A stretch of 59,872 bases of DNA from Oscillibacter sp. MSJ-31 (GCF_018918025.1 NZ_JAHLPT010000014.1:1-59872); one strand, 5' to 3'. Positions 9,336 to 18,921 are shown, counted from the stretch's first letter. The notes: generated from the sequence alone by a model not told the origin. Translations and numbers: made by a program.

Positions 9336-10130
9336 TCAGTCAAGATAATAGGCATTAAAGCTATGCCTGGAGACCCGCTTCTCAACGGGCGGCAATTGCA
9401 TATAATCACCGTAAGCTGCGTGCAGCCATTCGTCGTACCGAGCCGGCGCCCGGTATTTCTTTCCTTCAAACTCAACGTAGATAAAGTCTGTGAAAATACT
9501 TTTATCGGCAGTTACCGTATAGGAATCTGTAAAGTTTCCGATTTTTCCGGTCTCTGTATCCTGATATTTTCTCGCGTTCTGAATAATCTTCTTTTCAAAA
9601 TATCCGGTAGGGATCAATCGCATTGGAACATTTGCCATGTAAATCAGAGCTCTCCGAAGAACGTTTCCGCTGGGCCTGTGGCGCCACTGCAAGCTTCTCA
9701 TCTTCAGTAAAAAGTCACGCCTTTGGAACATCCGCCGCACTTCTTCTTCGTCTTCAGGCGCATTATCATAAACAAAAAGGTCAACATATACGGCTGATTT
9801 GTATCCGTGCTCATCCGGCTCATACAGGACCGTCTGCGTATCGATTATCTTCGCAAACGGGAAGCTGTAACTGGGATCGTTTTCAACACTGTATACCTTA
9901 TACCGATCATTCTCCTCATTAAACAGCTTCATAAAGATGTCATAATCCTTGCGAAGCATTCCGGTATCAACGTCATCATCCCAGGGGATATATCCCTTAT
10001 GCCGGATGGCGCCCAGCAATGTCCCCCAATCCAGCCAATATTGGATGCCGTGCTTCTCACAGAATTGGGACATCACATCTAAGATTTCAACCTGAATTTT
10101 TTTGAGCTCTTCTGTATTTATTTCTCGCAT
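9336..10130 (-). CDS. LicD-family phosphotransferase
   Basis: LicD nucleotidyltransferase-fold enzyme of 264 residues, the family that moves phosphocholine, phospho-ribitol or related CDP-activated groups onto surface glycans. It carries the LicD core: QYWLDWGTLLGAIRHKGYIPWDDDVDTGM, shown here across residues of the first 60, with the G-T-L-L-G-A-I-R and W-D-D-D-V-D motifs that bind nucleotide and metal. A further aspartate is in VYVDLFVYD. It sits between the sulfatase-fold gene and the flippase pseudogene. A matching cytidylyltransferase gene lies in the same operon at 1955-3295, which makes a CDP-linked donor likely. No choline-specific genes are present, so the transferred group is probably not choline. 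Confidence 0.9.
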   Translation of the reverse strand: MREINTEELKKIQVEILDVMSQFCEKHGIQYWLDWGTLLGAIRHKGYIPWDDDVDTGMLRKDYDIFMKLFNEENDRYKVYSVENDPSYSFPFAKIIDTQTVLYEPDEHGYKSAVYVDLFVYDNAPEDEEEVRRMFQRRDFLLKMRSLQWRHRPSGNVLRRALIYMANVPMRLIPTGYFEKKIIQNARKYQDTETGKIGNFTDSYTVTADKSIFTDFIYVEFEGKKYRAPARYDEWLHAAYGDYMQLPPVEKRVSRHSFNAYYLD

Positions 10131-10172
10131 AACGCTATCCCCTTATACATTGTGGTAGATGTGAATGAGAGG

Positions 10173-11638
10173 TCACTTTCTCAAAAACGACAGCCCGATA
10201 TGGGCCACTTTTTTTGCCTGCTGCGTGACGAAGTCGTCTCTGAATAACAAACAAAGCAAAAAGTAGACAAACACGGCTCCGCCAAACTCGATCATTACTT
10301 TTGGGATCTCCCCGCAGACCAGGTAATTGGATACCAGCCGAATATACATATACATAAACGCAGCGGAAATGAAATACTTTGCGGAGGAGGTAAAGATATA
10401 ACGGACCTCTATCTCTGTCCTTGCTTTCCAAAGCAGGATGACGGCAAGAAGCAATTCCGCGCAGATCGAGGATATGATCGCCCCCGGAGTACCAATGAGC
10501 TGGATCAAAACATAGTTCATCACCACGTTGACAGTTACAATGATGATATAGTAATAATCCATGATTTTTTGCAGACCGTACGGAAAGATATAGATAGCCT
10601 GAAGGAGCCCGCTGACGGTCAAACAAGGCACCACCAGCGCAAAGATGTTTGAATAGCCGACAACCGCTTCGAATCCTTCTCCAAAGAACAGAGGGACAAA
10701 ATCTTTTGCGATGCCCATAATTCCAAACATAATGGGCCAGCACAGAATCATGGAAAGGGAGATAAATATTTGGCTGTATTTCTTATAGACCTCCCGATCC
10801 TTTTGGCCATATGATAGGACATCCTCGTACGCATGATCGTAAAGGACGAGGTTGAGACAGCCAGAGCGACTTTCACCAGCTTTTCCGCAGCCTCATACAG
10901 GCCGGTTGAAATTTTGGTGGAGTCAAAAATGCCCAACATAGTCTTATCGATCATCGAATAGATGGCAGTGGCGATAGTGGGAATAAAGTAGACAAAGGAC
11001 TCCTGTATTGCCAAAACCATTTCACCCGGATCTATTTTTGTGATCTTCACATTCCGCAATACCACAGGAATGTATACAATTGAGATTGCCAGGGGGATCG
11101 CCGTATAGAAAACGATATACAGGGGCAGCTGGCTTTTCTCGTTTATAAACAGAAATGTGGCGGACAGATAGGCCAGCTGGGAGACGATTTCGCATATGGA
11201 TATAAACTGGTATTTTTCGATGCCCTGCAAGAACCATATCGGATTGATCATATTCCGGATAAGATATATCAGCCAACACAGGAAAATGATCCTTTCAAAA
11301 GGGTCAGAGACAGCAATCACCAAAAATGCGGCATATATGAGCGTACTGACTGCGGCCAGCAAAAAACGCGCGATGTAGATCGTCCAAAAGCTTCTGCTTC
11401 TGGCTTCAAGCTCGTCCTTCTCTAACGCGATTTTTCGCTGTCCGTACATGTCTAATCCCAGGACGCCGAATACAGCAAAGTAATATACAATAGAAAATGT
11501 GTAACTTTTTACCCCTAAATAATCTGCACCGAAGACTCTCGATATTTTGGGGGTAATGATCAGCGGAGACAAGACATTTACGGCCTGATATATAATGTTG
11601 AAAATAATATTCAGTTTTAGGATTTCTTTTCCTCTCAT
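10173..11638 (-). pseudogene. Wzx-like polysaccharide flippase, split by a single-base frameshift
   Basis: The first frame (10748-11638) begins like an MOP-superfamily oligosaccharide flippase and reaches SYHMAKR, then runs out of frame and stops 21 codons later. The correct sequence resumes at once in another frame: DREVYKKYSQIFISLSMILC and on through five or six further membrane helices to 10173. The break falls in the A/G run around 10799-10803. Restoring one G would join the two parts without loss, giving a full-length protein of about 487 residues. So this is a loss of one base: a recent mutation, a phase-variable tract or a sequencing error. A flippase is needed for a Wzx/Wzy pathway and no second copy is in the window. 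Confidence 0.85.
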
Positions 11639-11725
11639 TCCGTGTTATACATTCTCCTCAATGATAGCTGTATTCATCGGATGACATGTATTTCAAATTG
11701 CAAGTTTGGATTTACGGATACATGT

Positions 11726-12679
11726 TCATCTCAAATAGGAATTGCTCGCGATAAACTGTGCCAAAAAGTCGGTGGATTTTGCTGCGCCATTGGAATTCAA
11801 ATGATTTTCATCACGAAAATCCGAATTGGGATCGATCCCGATTTCCGTTAAATAATCATTCATATCCAGGTAAGTAAGACCATTCCCTTCCATAAAAGCC
11901 TTTGCTGAAGCGGACTCGTTCTTCGTCCAGTCGGCAGATGGCGCCTTAAAATAGACAATTTCAATACCATTTTCTTTGCAAAGTTCATTCATGGACAAAA
12001 GCGCTTCCTGGTTTTCGACCGGAATCTGGAGGAACTCTCCGCTTGCGGCTGTCTTATCAAATACGATTTCTTGAGGGGCGGAGTTTTCCTCGCTTGTGAA
12101 TCCCCGGTCAGCACCATCATAAACAAAGAAGAACCAAGGATAATATACGAAATCCGTCAGCCGCAGGCTGTTCCATCTGGAATGATAGGCGAATAAGGGA
12201 ACATAGCTGTATTCAAAAGCCTTTTTCTTGTCGCCTTGAAAAGTAGCCAACAATGAACGATATTTATCCGTTGATGCGCGCATGGGCGCATAATTCCATG
12301 CAACGGTTGAATCATCAATGGTATCGTTTGGTTCGAAAATCTCGCATACCTCTACAAAAACAGCTTTTGGGTTCTGCGTCTTTAGCGCCTCTATCAGATA
12401 GTAATAGCTCATGGACAGCCTCTGGTCGCTGGCGCCGAAATCGTACGCATGAATACCGTGCTCATTGTACAGCCTCGGCGCATCCACGGTACAGAACATC
12501 TGGCTTGGCCCGACAAATAAAACATCAACCGAGTTTTTTTCTAACGCGTAATAGCCTTCAACCTTGGTCGTTGAATCGCTTCCGTATTGAGGAACCAATA
12601 CCGTCTGAATAAGCGTAAAAAGGATAACAAATGCAAGCGCGGTTAAGCAGCCCCGTATGATTTTTTTTGTTATATTCAT
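11726..12679 (-). CDS. SGNH/DltD-AlgJ-like membrane-anchored acyl-transfer partner
   Basis: A 317-residue protein with one N-terminal membrane anchor (around LTALAFVILFTLIQTVLV) and an extracytoplasmic SGNH-hydrolase-like domain. VDVLFVGPSQMFCTVD supplies the nucleophile serine region (block I, G-x-S) and FRDENHLNSNGA supplies the D-x-x-H of block V. This is the arrangement of DltD/AlgJ/PatB-type proteins that complete acyl transfer started by an MBOAT membrane protein. The MBOAT gene ends 9 nt upstream, supporting a two-protein O-acylation system. AGGGGA precedes the ATG. The acyl group is unknown; the FkbH/ACP genes two and three positions upstream suggest a glycerate-like acyl rather than acetyl, which is inference. 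Confidence 0.75.
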   Translation of the reverse strand: MNITKKIIRGCLTALAFVILFTLIQTVLVPQYGSDSTTKVEGYYALEKNSVDVLFVGPSQMFCTVDAPRLYNEHGIHAYDFGASDQRLSMSYYYLIEALKTQNPKAVFVEVCEIFEPNDTIDDSTVAWNYAPMRASTDKYRSLLATFQGDKKKAFEYSYVPLFAYHSRWNSLRLTDFVYYPWFFFVYDGADRGFTSEENSAPQEIVFDKTAASGEFLQIPVENQEALLSMNELCKENGIEIVYFKAPSADWTKNESASAKAFMEGNGLTYLDMNDYLTEIGIDPNSDFRDENHLNSNGAAKSTDFLAQFIASNSYLR

Positions 12680-12688
12680 AATTTTCCC

Positions 12689-14299
12689 CTAAAACTCAAA
12701 GTAAATGAAGTTACTGGGATTATACTGGCTGCCATATGCGCCAAATACGATCAAAGCAAAAATCAACGTGAAAAACAGGACACATTCAGCTATGTAGCCT
12801 CTGCTGATGGCGCTGTCACGGATGGAAACGCCTTTTTCGTGAATCAAATCAACGCAAACAAGAATTACAGCGCATAGCAGAATGTAGAACATGAATATTG
12901 CTCCTGAAATACCAGCTAAAGCACTGCCTTCTGTGAAGATTTGCGTGACCTGACTGACGTTGATCCCCCCGCAGAATATACGTCCAATGAATCCGAACGC
13001 ATCCTTCATGCTTGGGGAGTTAAAGAATATCCATGCGAACATCATCAACACAGTCACTCTGCAAGATTGAAAGACGTGCCAACCAAGGCTGTCCTCATTG
13101 ATTTTTAATGCGGCTTTGACCTTTGCAGAAACCGGAGCAGTGATTTTACCCATGAAGATATAGAAAAACTGCAATAGTCCTACGCTAAAGACATAAGTGA
13201 TGCCAGCTCCATGCCATGTTCCGATCAAAGTCCACAGAATCAGCATTCCAACATAAGTGGGGATATTTCTTCCTGCCTCTTTACTGACCGTCTGTGTTAA
13301 CCACTTACCAAAATCTTTAAAGACATGTGATTTTAAAACGGGATAAAATACATAACCTTTCAGCCATGCCCCCAAACTGATGTGCCATTTTTGCCAGAAT
13401 TCAGAAATTTTCCTTGAGAAAAACGGCTGATGAAAGTTTTCCGGGATCTCAATTCCGAACAATTGACCGATACCGGCCATAATATCCATGTATCCCGCAA
13501 AATCCGCATAAAGCTGAATCGCAAAACAGAAGGTTGCCAGGATAATCGCTGAACCTGAGTAGTTTCTATAATTGGAAAACACTTCGTTCACCAAAATGCC
13601 TACCTGGTCGGCGATACACTTTTTCTTGACGTATCCCCATAAAATGCGAAGAATGGCTTTCTTTGCGGTGACAAAATCAAGCTTCGATTTTTTATCCCTG
13701 CAGATTTGCGGCATCAGAGTTTCATAGCGGTTAAAAGGGCCTTGCATAATGGACAGGAAGAAAACACCATACAGAATGACCTTCAAAGGGTTACGCTCTG
13801 CCTGGATCACGTCTCGCTGGACATCGGTAATATACCCGATCAGCTGCAATGAATAATATGAAATTCCTAACGGCAGGATAATATTTTCAGCAGTCCAAAT
13901 GTTTACGTGGAACGTATGGTTCAAGTTGATGGATAATTTGCCATAATACTTGCACAAAAAGAGAATAAATACATTGATTACGATGGCCAGTATCAAGTAG
14001 AACCGTTGTTTCTTTCCATAGTATTCTTTTTTTTCTTTTCGCTCCTCTTTCGTGGCCAGCGCTTTATGAGCAGTCATCCAAGAGGACAGCATGTCCTTTT
14101 GGTTCTGTATCTGAATTGCAAAATAATATGTGATCAGTGCTGTTGCAATAAGAACGAATATCCCAACTACACTAAAGCTTATATAGAAAATAACACTGGC
14201 TATCAGCAATACCACCCACTGCAGCTTAGCCGGTATAATCCTATATATCGTTACAGACACGATCACGAATAGTATGAATTGAAAAGATGTAATACTCAA
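12689..14299 (-). CDS. MBOAT-family O-acyltransferase (DltB/AlgI-like)
   Basis: Polytopic membrane acyltransferase of 536 residues with about eleven hydrophobic segments. The MBOAT signature is clear: FHQPFFSRKISEFWQKWHIS with the conserved tryptophan-histidine, followed by LILWTLIGTWHGAGITYVF with the catalytic histidine of the G-x-W-H-G motif. The start is a TTG at 14299, preceded by AGAGGAA, 4 nt after the stop of the VOC gene. DltB and AlgI move an acyl group across the membrane from a carrier or CoA to a surface polymer. Here an acyl carrier protein gene and an SGNH partner are neighbours, so transfer from ACP across the membrane to the polysaccharide is the likely reaction. Confidence 0.88.
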   Translation of the reverse strand: MSITSFQFILFVIVSVTIYRIIPAKLQWVVLLIASVIFYISFSVVGIFVLIATALITYYFAIQIQNQKDMLSSWMTAHKALATKEERKEKKEYYGKKQRFYLILAIVINVFILFLCKYYGKLSINLNHTFHVNIWTAENIILPLGISYYSLQLIGYITDVQRDVIQAERNPLKVILYGVFFLSIMQGPFNRYETLMPQICRDKKSKLDFVTAKKAILRILWGYVKKKCIADQVGILVNEVFSNYRNYSGSAIILATFCFAIQLYADFAGYMDIMAGIGQLFGIEIPENFHQPFFSRKISEFWQKWHISLGAWLKGYVFYPVLKSHVFKDFGKWLTQTVSKEAGRNIPTYVGMLILWTLIGTWHGAGITYVFSVGLLQFFYIFMGKITAPVSAKVKAALKINEDSLGWHVFQSCRVTVLMMFAWIFFNSPSMKDAFGFIGRIFCGGINVSQVTQIFTEGSALAGISGAIFMFYILLCAVILVCVDLIHEKGVSIRDSAISRGYIAECVLFFTLIFALIVFGAYGSQYNPSNFIYFEF

Positions 14300-14303
14300 T
14301 GTC

Positions 14304-14693
14304 TTATTCCTCTACTAATTCTATCATTCCGGCCCGCGCACTTATGAGAAAAGCGACTCTTGCAGTCTTTCCGATAACCGACGCCGGAGCAGGCTCAAGA
14401 AAGGGCATAAATTTCTCGGTTTTTAAAATTGCAACCGCATCTTCAAGATGCTCGCATTTGTAACAAATGTGATAGGGCGCATTATTATATTGCTTCAGGA
14501 GGGGATAAAGAGAAGAATCCTTTGCAGGCGCAATTAATTCCACACAATATCCGCCATTCCTCATAAAGCATAAATATGCATTCCGCCCGGCATCCCATGT
14601 CGCTGGGATCGTAATTTCATACCCTAATTTTTGGAAGCTCTCGATGGACTTATCGATGTTTTTCACCAAGTAGCCAATATGATGCACTTCCAT
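14304..14693 (-). CDS. VOC-superfamily (glyoxalase-like) protein
   Basis: A 129-residue vicinal-oxygen-chelate protein. It opens with VHHIGYLVKNIDKSIESFQ (first metal histidine and the usual first beta-alpha unit), has YCVELIAP (glutamate of the first module), then APYHICYKCEHLEDAV (second histidine) and closes with GMIELVEE (second glutamate). The layout is that of methylmalonyl-CoA epimerase-like VOC enzymes. Its start codon overlaps the ACP stop codon (TAATG), so the two are translationally coupled. A thioester-linked substrate on that ACP, epimerised or isomerised here, is a reasonable guess but cannot be proved from sequence. Confidence 0.8.
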   Translation of the reverse strand: MEVHHIGYLVKNIDKSIESFQKLGYEITIPATWDAGRNAYLCFMRNGGYCVELIAPAKDSSLYPLLKQYNNAPYHICYKCEHLEDAVAILKTEKFMPFLEPAPASVIGKTARVAFLISARAGMIELVEE

Positions 14694-14932
14694 TAGAGCT
14701 CTCCCGCAATATAATCTACCATCTCGCCGACATTCTTCATCTTAACGGTCTGTCCCATAGAAAACTCGATATCAAACTCATCCTCAATTGCCGCCAAGAG
14801 AGAAATGTGGTGCAAACTATCCCAATCATCGATATCCTCAGCAGTGGTGCTTTCGCCCACAGTCAGGCTGTCATCATCGAAAACATCCCGAAATACCAGG
14901 TTTAATCTTTCAAAAATCTCTTCTCTGCTCAT
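14693..14932 (-). CDS. Acyl carrier protein
   Basis: A 79-residue acidic four-helix carrier. The phosphopantetheine attachment serine is in DWDSLHHISLL, the D-S-L motif at about residue 39. AAGGAG lies upstream of the ATG. It is not the housekeeping fatty-acid ACP: the gene sits between an FkbH-like enzyme 15 nt upstream and a VOC gene that overlaps its stop codon. FkbH-type enzymes load a three-carbon unit (classically glyceryl from 1,3-bisphosphoglycerate) onto a dedicated ACP, so this protein probably carries that unit for the MBOAT transferase. Confidence 0.92.
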   Translation of the reverse strand: MSREEIFERLNLVFRDVFDDDSLTVGESTTAEDIDDWDSLHHISLLAAIEDEFDIEFSMGQTVKMKNVGEMVDYIAGEL

Positions 14933-14947
14933 GGTACGATCTCCTTT

Positions 14948-16726
14948 TTATCTGTTGATCTCAATCTTCGGATTCTTGGACTCATAAGTATTTACGTCCA
15001 GTTTCCAAGTCGTATTTTTCTCCTCGTCCGATGCGATTTTTTCAAATCCCATCCGGCCATAGAACTCTTCGACCATATGATTCTTTGCGGTTGGATAATA
15101 ATAACCAATGATGGATTGAATGCCCGCTTCCTTTGCGTCCGCGACCAGCGTATCCAGCATGGCATCCTCCACACCGCGCTTTAAAACACGGCAGCTCATC
15201 AACCACAACCGCATGTGAAGCTCCTGGCCTATGATCTCGCCCGAAACCACACTGACGACGCCGTTATCCCCAAACTTATCCTCCAATTTTCCATAGAGGC
15301 AGAGATAATTTGGGGACTCCTGCATACGGGTAATGTCACCCTCGCTGCAGCGCAGAGTGGTCAAGTTGAACTGGTTGCTCTTGTTTGTAAGCTGAGCGAT
15401 CCTCTGATAATAAATGGGCTCAAAGCAGCGGATGGTCGCTTTCATATTCAGACTTTTCAGAAAGTCCTCATAGTTGCCGAGTGATTGCTCCAACTGCGTT
15501 CTCTGCGCATTGGCCTTGTACATCTTCTCCCTGGATAAATCATCCGCGGACAATGAAGTCACTTCAAAAAAGCCATTTCGATCGATCACACGAAGGTAGT
15601 TTTCAACCTTATCCATGACCGGGACAGCTACGCCGAAACCAGACTGAATCATAATTTCCCGCTCGGTCGGATTGTCATCCGCAAAAACAAAACTATCGAT
15701 ACCGAGATTCAGCTCAGATGCAATTTCCCGCATATTACGGTCTTTGTTTTCCCAGTTTGCTTTTATGACAATAAAATCGTCTGGCCGAAGAATTCCATCC
15801 GGATGATTCAAGCCGGCAATCGCGTTTTCCTCATCATTTTTACTGTTTACCGCAAGTAATACTCCGATAGATTTCAGTTCCTTAATGTACTTCTGGAATT
15901 CACTGTATATCTGCCCCATCGGGACCTCCGGCCCTACCTGAATTCCTTCCACACCGTCATCTCCAACAACCCCGCCCCAGAGGGTATTGTCGAGATCGCA
16001 GACGAGCACTTTTTTATTTTTTCCATATATACTCTTGATGATATCCGCAACGCTTTTTGTCAGGTAAGGAACTCCTTCTAAGCAGAGGCTGTATTTGTAC
16101 ATATGCCAGAAAAGAGGGTTGCTCCAGGCGTCCAGACCAAACGAAGCGGCTAAATAGTCCACATCATTGACATAAAAGCCATTATGGGTCTGAGAATACT
16201 GGTACAGCTTCTGGTTGAGCCGGGAAATAAAATTCGTCTTCCCTCTGTAATCCGAAATGTCGCTGTTGCCCAGCAATCTCCAACCCGGACGGTCAAAGTT
16301 GTCTTGAATCACCGGACAACCAAACCGTTCCTCCAGCTTGTCCCACATGACGGAAAAATGTGAGAACTCGGCTTCCAGCATCGCGTCAACCTCCGCGACT
16401 GTATTCGCGGTTGTCGGAAAATTCGTGATGTTCCGCCAATTCGTGTGGATATAAATAATATCAGGTTTAAAAGTGTCTAATTGCTCATTCCCGAACATGG
16501 CATCCTGCCAATATTGAGCGTATTCGGATTGATAGAAAACAGGTTTGATCCCATAGTGCAGCAGAAACAGCTCCAACTGATCTACAATTTCATTGGTTGT
16601 TGATCCGCCAAGCACCGCGATCCGTTTTTCTACCCAAGAGTTTCCGCTGGATAGTAACTCTTTCTTTAGTTTTATTTTTTTTCTCAAAAGGGTTTTACTT
16701 TCAAATGGATATTGTAATTGTTCCAT
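14948..16726 (-). CDS. FkbH-like HAD-superfamily protein with GNAT C-terminal domain
   Basis: A 592-residue FkbH-family enzyme. An N-terminal SGNH-like region (about 35-200) contains IAVLGGSTTNEIVDQLE. The central HAD subfamily IIIC domain (about 240-390) has VLVCDLDNTLWGGVVGDDG with the D-x-D-x-T nucleophile motif and SFVFADDNPTEREIM with the second aspartate pair. The C-terminal GNAT-like region (about 420-575) includes NKSNQFNLTT. In polyketide pathways FkbH turns 1,3-bisphosphoglycerate into glyceryl-ACP; homologues in glycan loci are thought to make similar ACP-bound hydroxyacyl units. With its ACP and the MBOAT/SGNH pair this forms a compact decoration module. AGGGAGAG precedes the ATG. 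Confidence 0.88.
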   Translation of the reverse strand: MEQLQYPFESKTLLRKKIKLKKELLSSGNSWVEKRIAVLGGSTTNEIVDQLELFLLHYGIKPVFYQSEYAQYWQDAMFGNEQLDTFKPDIIYIHTNWRNITNFPTTANTVAEVDAMLEAEFSHFSVMWDKLEERFGCPVIQDNFDRPGWRLLGNSDISDYRGKTNFISRLNQKLYQYSQTHNGFYVNDVDYLAASFGLDAWSNPLFWHMYKYSLCLEGVPYLTKSVADIIKSIYGKNKKVLVCDLDNTLWGGVVGDDGVEGIQVGPEVPMGQIYSEFQKYIKELKSIGVLLAVNSKNDEENAIAGLNHPDGILRPDDFIVIKANWENKDRNMREIASELNLGIDSFVFADDNPTEREIMIQSGFGVAVPVMDKVENYLRVIDRNGFFEVTSLSADDLSREKMYKANAQRTQLEQSLGNYEDFLKSLNMKATIRCFEPIYYQRIAQLTNKSNQFNLTTLRCSEGDITRMQESPNYLCLYGKLEDKFGDNGVVSVVSGEIIGQELHMRLWLMSCRVLKRGVEDAMLDTLVADAKEAGIQSIIGYYYPTAKNHMVEEFYGRMGFEKIASDEEKNTTWKLDVNTYESKNPKIEINR

Positions 16727-16793
16727 ATTGCTCTCCCTTGTAAGTACATATTTCTGCTTTTCGTTTTTTCTTACAAAAAATATCCTGTCAATT

Positions 16794-18116
16794 CTATTCT
16801 CGAAGATCTTTGTTTTCTACCTCTATATCGGAAGAAAAATCAACTAATTCAGCGATGATCATCACGATGAGGAAACCACCCGATACCATGGTAAACAGGA
16901 ATGCACCATCATTAAACGAAATAAAATACAGGATATAGATGGCGGTCATTGCATTTTTTACATCGCCGCTGAAAGACTCCATTTTTTGGGAGACGATAAT
17001 TAAAATAATAGCAAGCAAAAATGAAATGATGAATACACCGGCTACGCCCAAATTCGAGTAGGCATCTGCAAAAACTCCTGTATTTGTCCACATATTGGGC
17101 TTGTCAAAGTACTCCGCGCCAATGATGTTAAATACATTCGTCTCATAGACACTCTTGATGCCAAATATTCTTGCGATGCTGTTCTGGGAAAAATACACAT
17201 AGGGATTCTTCGAAAAGAAGTCAAAGAAAGCACGCTTAATGATGGCCGGAAAAAAAATCGTCCGGTCTCCAATCAATGCGTATGGCATCAGTCTGCCTGT
17301 TGCCACCTGGATCAGATCCACGAAAAGCAAAGTGCCCGTTAATCCGGCGATAATCAGCTTCCTCAAATCGATATTTTTAAAGAATTCCAAGCCAAACAGA
17401 ACAATGGGTATGAATAAAAACGTTTTGAATCCAGATATACTGTAAATGTAGAGCTGGATAAGAGCAAGAAATGCTAATTTTAAGTATTTTTTCTTTTTCC
17501 AGCATACCACCATATAAAGCGGACAGATAATTTTACAGGCAATGCAGGTCAGAATACTATCAAACGTAGAAAACCCAGAGTCGGCTCTGACTAAATAAAT
17601 GGACTCAAAGCCCAACAGCGAAAAACTGGGCAGCCGGAATTTCATGAACATATACAAGAACATTGCAATCAGGAAGAGCCACCCGGCGAATACAACGCGG
17701 AAATCCTGATACGGCAATGATTTGATTGAAAAGGCTTTTAACGTAAATCGCCGCGCAATGATATCGATAAACAAAAGGGCGCTTATCTGCAAAAAAACCA
17801 TCCAAAGCTTACACTCGGGCCAAAACTGATATAGCGTCACAAACGGTGCCATACTTAGAAACAACATGATATAGCTGAATAGATTTACGATTTTGCATTC
17901 ATTGCTGTGAATAACCGCGAAAGTCCCCAAATAAATGAGCCATCCGAGCATGATGCGATATAGCATGATCTTGCATTCGATCCCCAGATATCCAAAATAC
18001 CGCACTTCAAATAACCCATACGACGCGTCCAGTACGATTTTATAAATGATGGCCAGCAGTACCTGGCCGGCATCCAGTTTTTTGGCTCCTATTTTTAACT
18101 TCATGTAGTTCCTCAC
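16794..18116 (-). CDS. Wzy-like O-antigen/capsule polymerase
   Basis: A 440-residue polytopic membrane protein with about eleven hydrophobic segments and a larger loop before the last third (RTIFFPAIIKRAFFDFFSKN region), the usual shape of Wzy polymerases. Sequence is poorly conserved in this family, so the call rests on topology and position between glycosyltransferase genes. Its start overlaps the preceding glycosyltransferase by up to 77 nt (an ATG at 18104 is equally possible). It would polymerise lipid-linked repeat units at the outer face of the membrane after export by the Wzx-like protein, whose gene is broken here. Confidence 0.75.
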   Translation of the reverse strand: MRNYMKLKIGAKKLDAGQVLLAIIYKIVLDASYGLFEVRYFGYLGIECKIMLYRIMLGWLIYLGTFAVIHSNECKIVNLFSYIMLFLSMAPFVTLYQFWPECKLWMVFLQISALLFIDIIARRFTLKAFSIKSLPYQDFRVVFAGWLFLIAMFLYMFMKFRLPSFSLLGFESIYLVRADSGFSTFDSILTCIACKIICPLYMVVCWKKKKYLKLAFLALIQLYIYSISGFKTFLFIPIVLFGLEFFKNIDLRKLIIAGLTGTLLFVDLIQVATGRLMPYALIGDRTIFFPAIIKRAFFDFFSKNPYVYFSQNSIARIFGIKSVYETNVFNIIGAEYFDKPNMWTNTGVFADAYSNLGVAGVFIISFLLAIILIIVSQKMESFSGDVKNAMTAIYILYFISFNDGAFLFTMVSGGFLIVMIIAELVDFSSDIEVENKDLRE

Positions 18117-18909
18117 TGATATAACGGATTCCTTTGTACATAGAGCGAAACACTTCTGTTTTACTCATACCGGCAGACATATATTCCGAATGCCGTGCCA
18201 ATAAAGCAGCTCCCATAGGGACGGCCAGTTTTCCGTAAGCCACCGACAGAAAAACGCCCTTATCGAAAAAATACTTCTCGTTGTATCCATGAAACCATGA
18301 CGACTCCCGGTCGTTAGACAAATAAGCGATGGAGACCGGAACGGCAAGGATGTTTAAACCCTTATCCAGACACTCTTTCAGAAAGAGCGTATCTTCCCCG
18401 GCCTGGTGCTGCGTTCCACCTCCGAAATTCAAGTTGAACCGGATGCCCAAGTAACTGACAATCTGTCTTCGAAAAGCGATCCTTGCCGCGCCATAATTCA
18501 TATAGTTCCATTGATTAACGCGGACAACCTTCCGATTCTTGCGTTCCTTCTCATATCCGATACTGTCCAGGTCGCCCAGATTGAAGATGATTAGATCCGC
18601 TTTCCGATACTGCTCAAACAGAGAAGCTACTTTATCAACATACCCGTCATAAAAGACCATGTCATCGTCCGCAAAAACGCAAATATCAGCTTCGGCATGA
18701 TCCATTACCACATTTCTGTTTTTTCCTACACCCTTTTCGTTTCTTGAAAGCACCATTCCCTGCTTGCCGTCACACACAACGGACTCCATTCTATCAGCAT
18801 CACATTGATTGCCGATGACGAAGCTGGATTGGATATTCATTTTCTTTACCAGAGAGTCCACATCCCGCAGATGCATTGTGGTGATCAGCACTTCAACGCT
18901 TTTTTTCAC
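18040..18909 (-). CDS. Family 2 (GT-A) glycosyltransferase
   Basis: A 289-residue cytoplasmic glycosyltransferase of the GT-A fold. VEVLITTMHLRDVDSLVKKM is the nucleotide-binding start, GKNRNVVMDHAEADICVFAD precedes the D-x-D site (ADDDMVFY, about residue 79). FGGGTQHQAGEDTLFLKECL supplies the E-D motif of the acceptor-side base. The protein ends inside the start of the polymerase gene, an overlap that suggests coupled translation. It lies 12 nt after the priming transferase fusion, so it may add the second or third sugar of the repeat unit. Confidence 0.85.
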   Translation of the reverse strand: MKKSVEVLITTMHLRDVDSLVKKMNIQSSFVIGNQCDADRMESVVCDGKQGMVLSRNEKGVGKNRNVVMDHAEADICVFADDDMVFYDGYVDKVASLFEQYRKADLIIFNLGDLDSIGYEKERKNRKVVRVNQWNYMNYGAARIAFRRQIVSYLGIRFNLNFGGGTQHQAGEDTLFLKECLDKGLNILAVPVSIAYLSNDRESSWFHGYNEKYFFDKGVFLSVAYGKLAVPMGAALLARHSEYMSAGMSKTEVFRSMYKGIRYISEELHEVKNRSQKTGCRPGTAGHHL

Positions 18910-18921
18910 GATACCTGTCTC

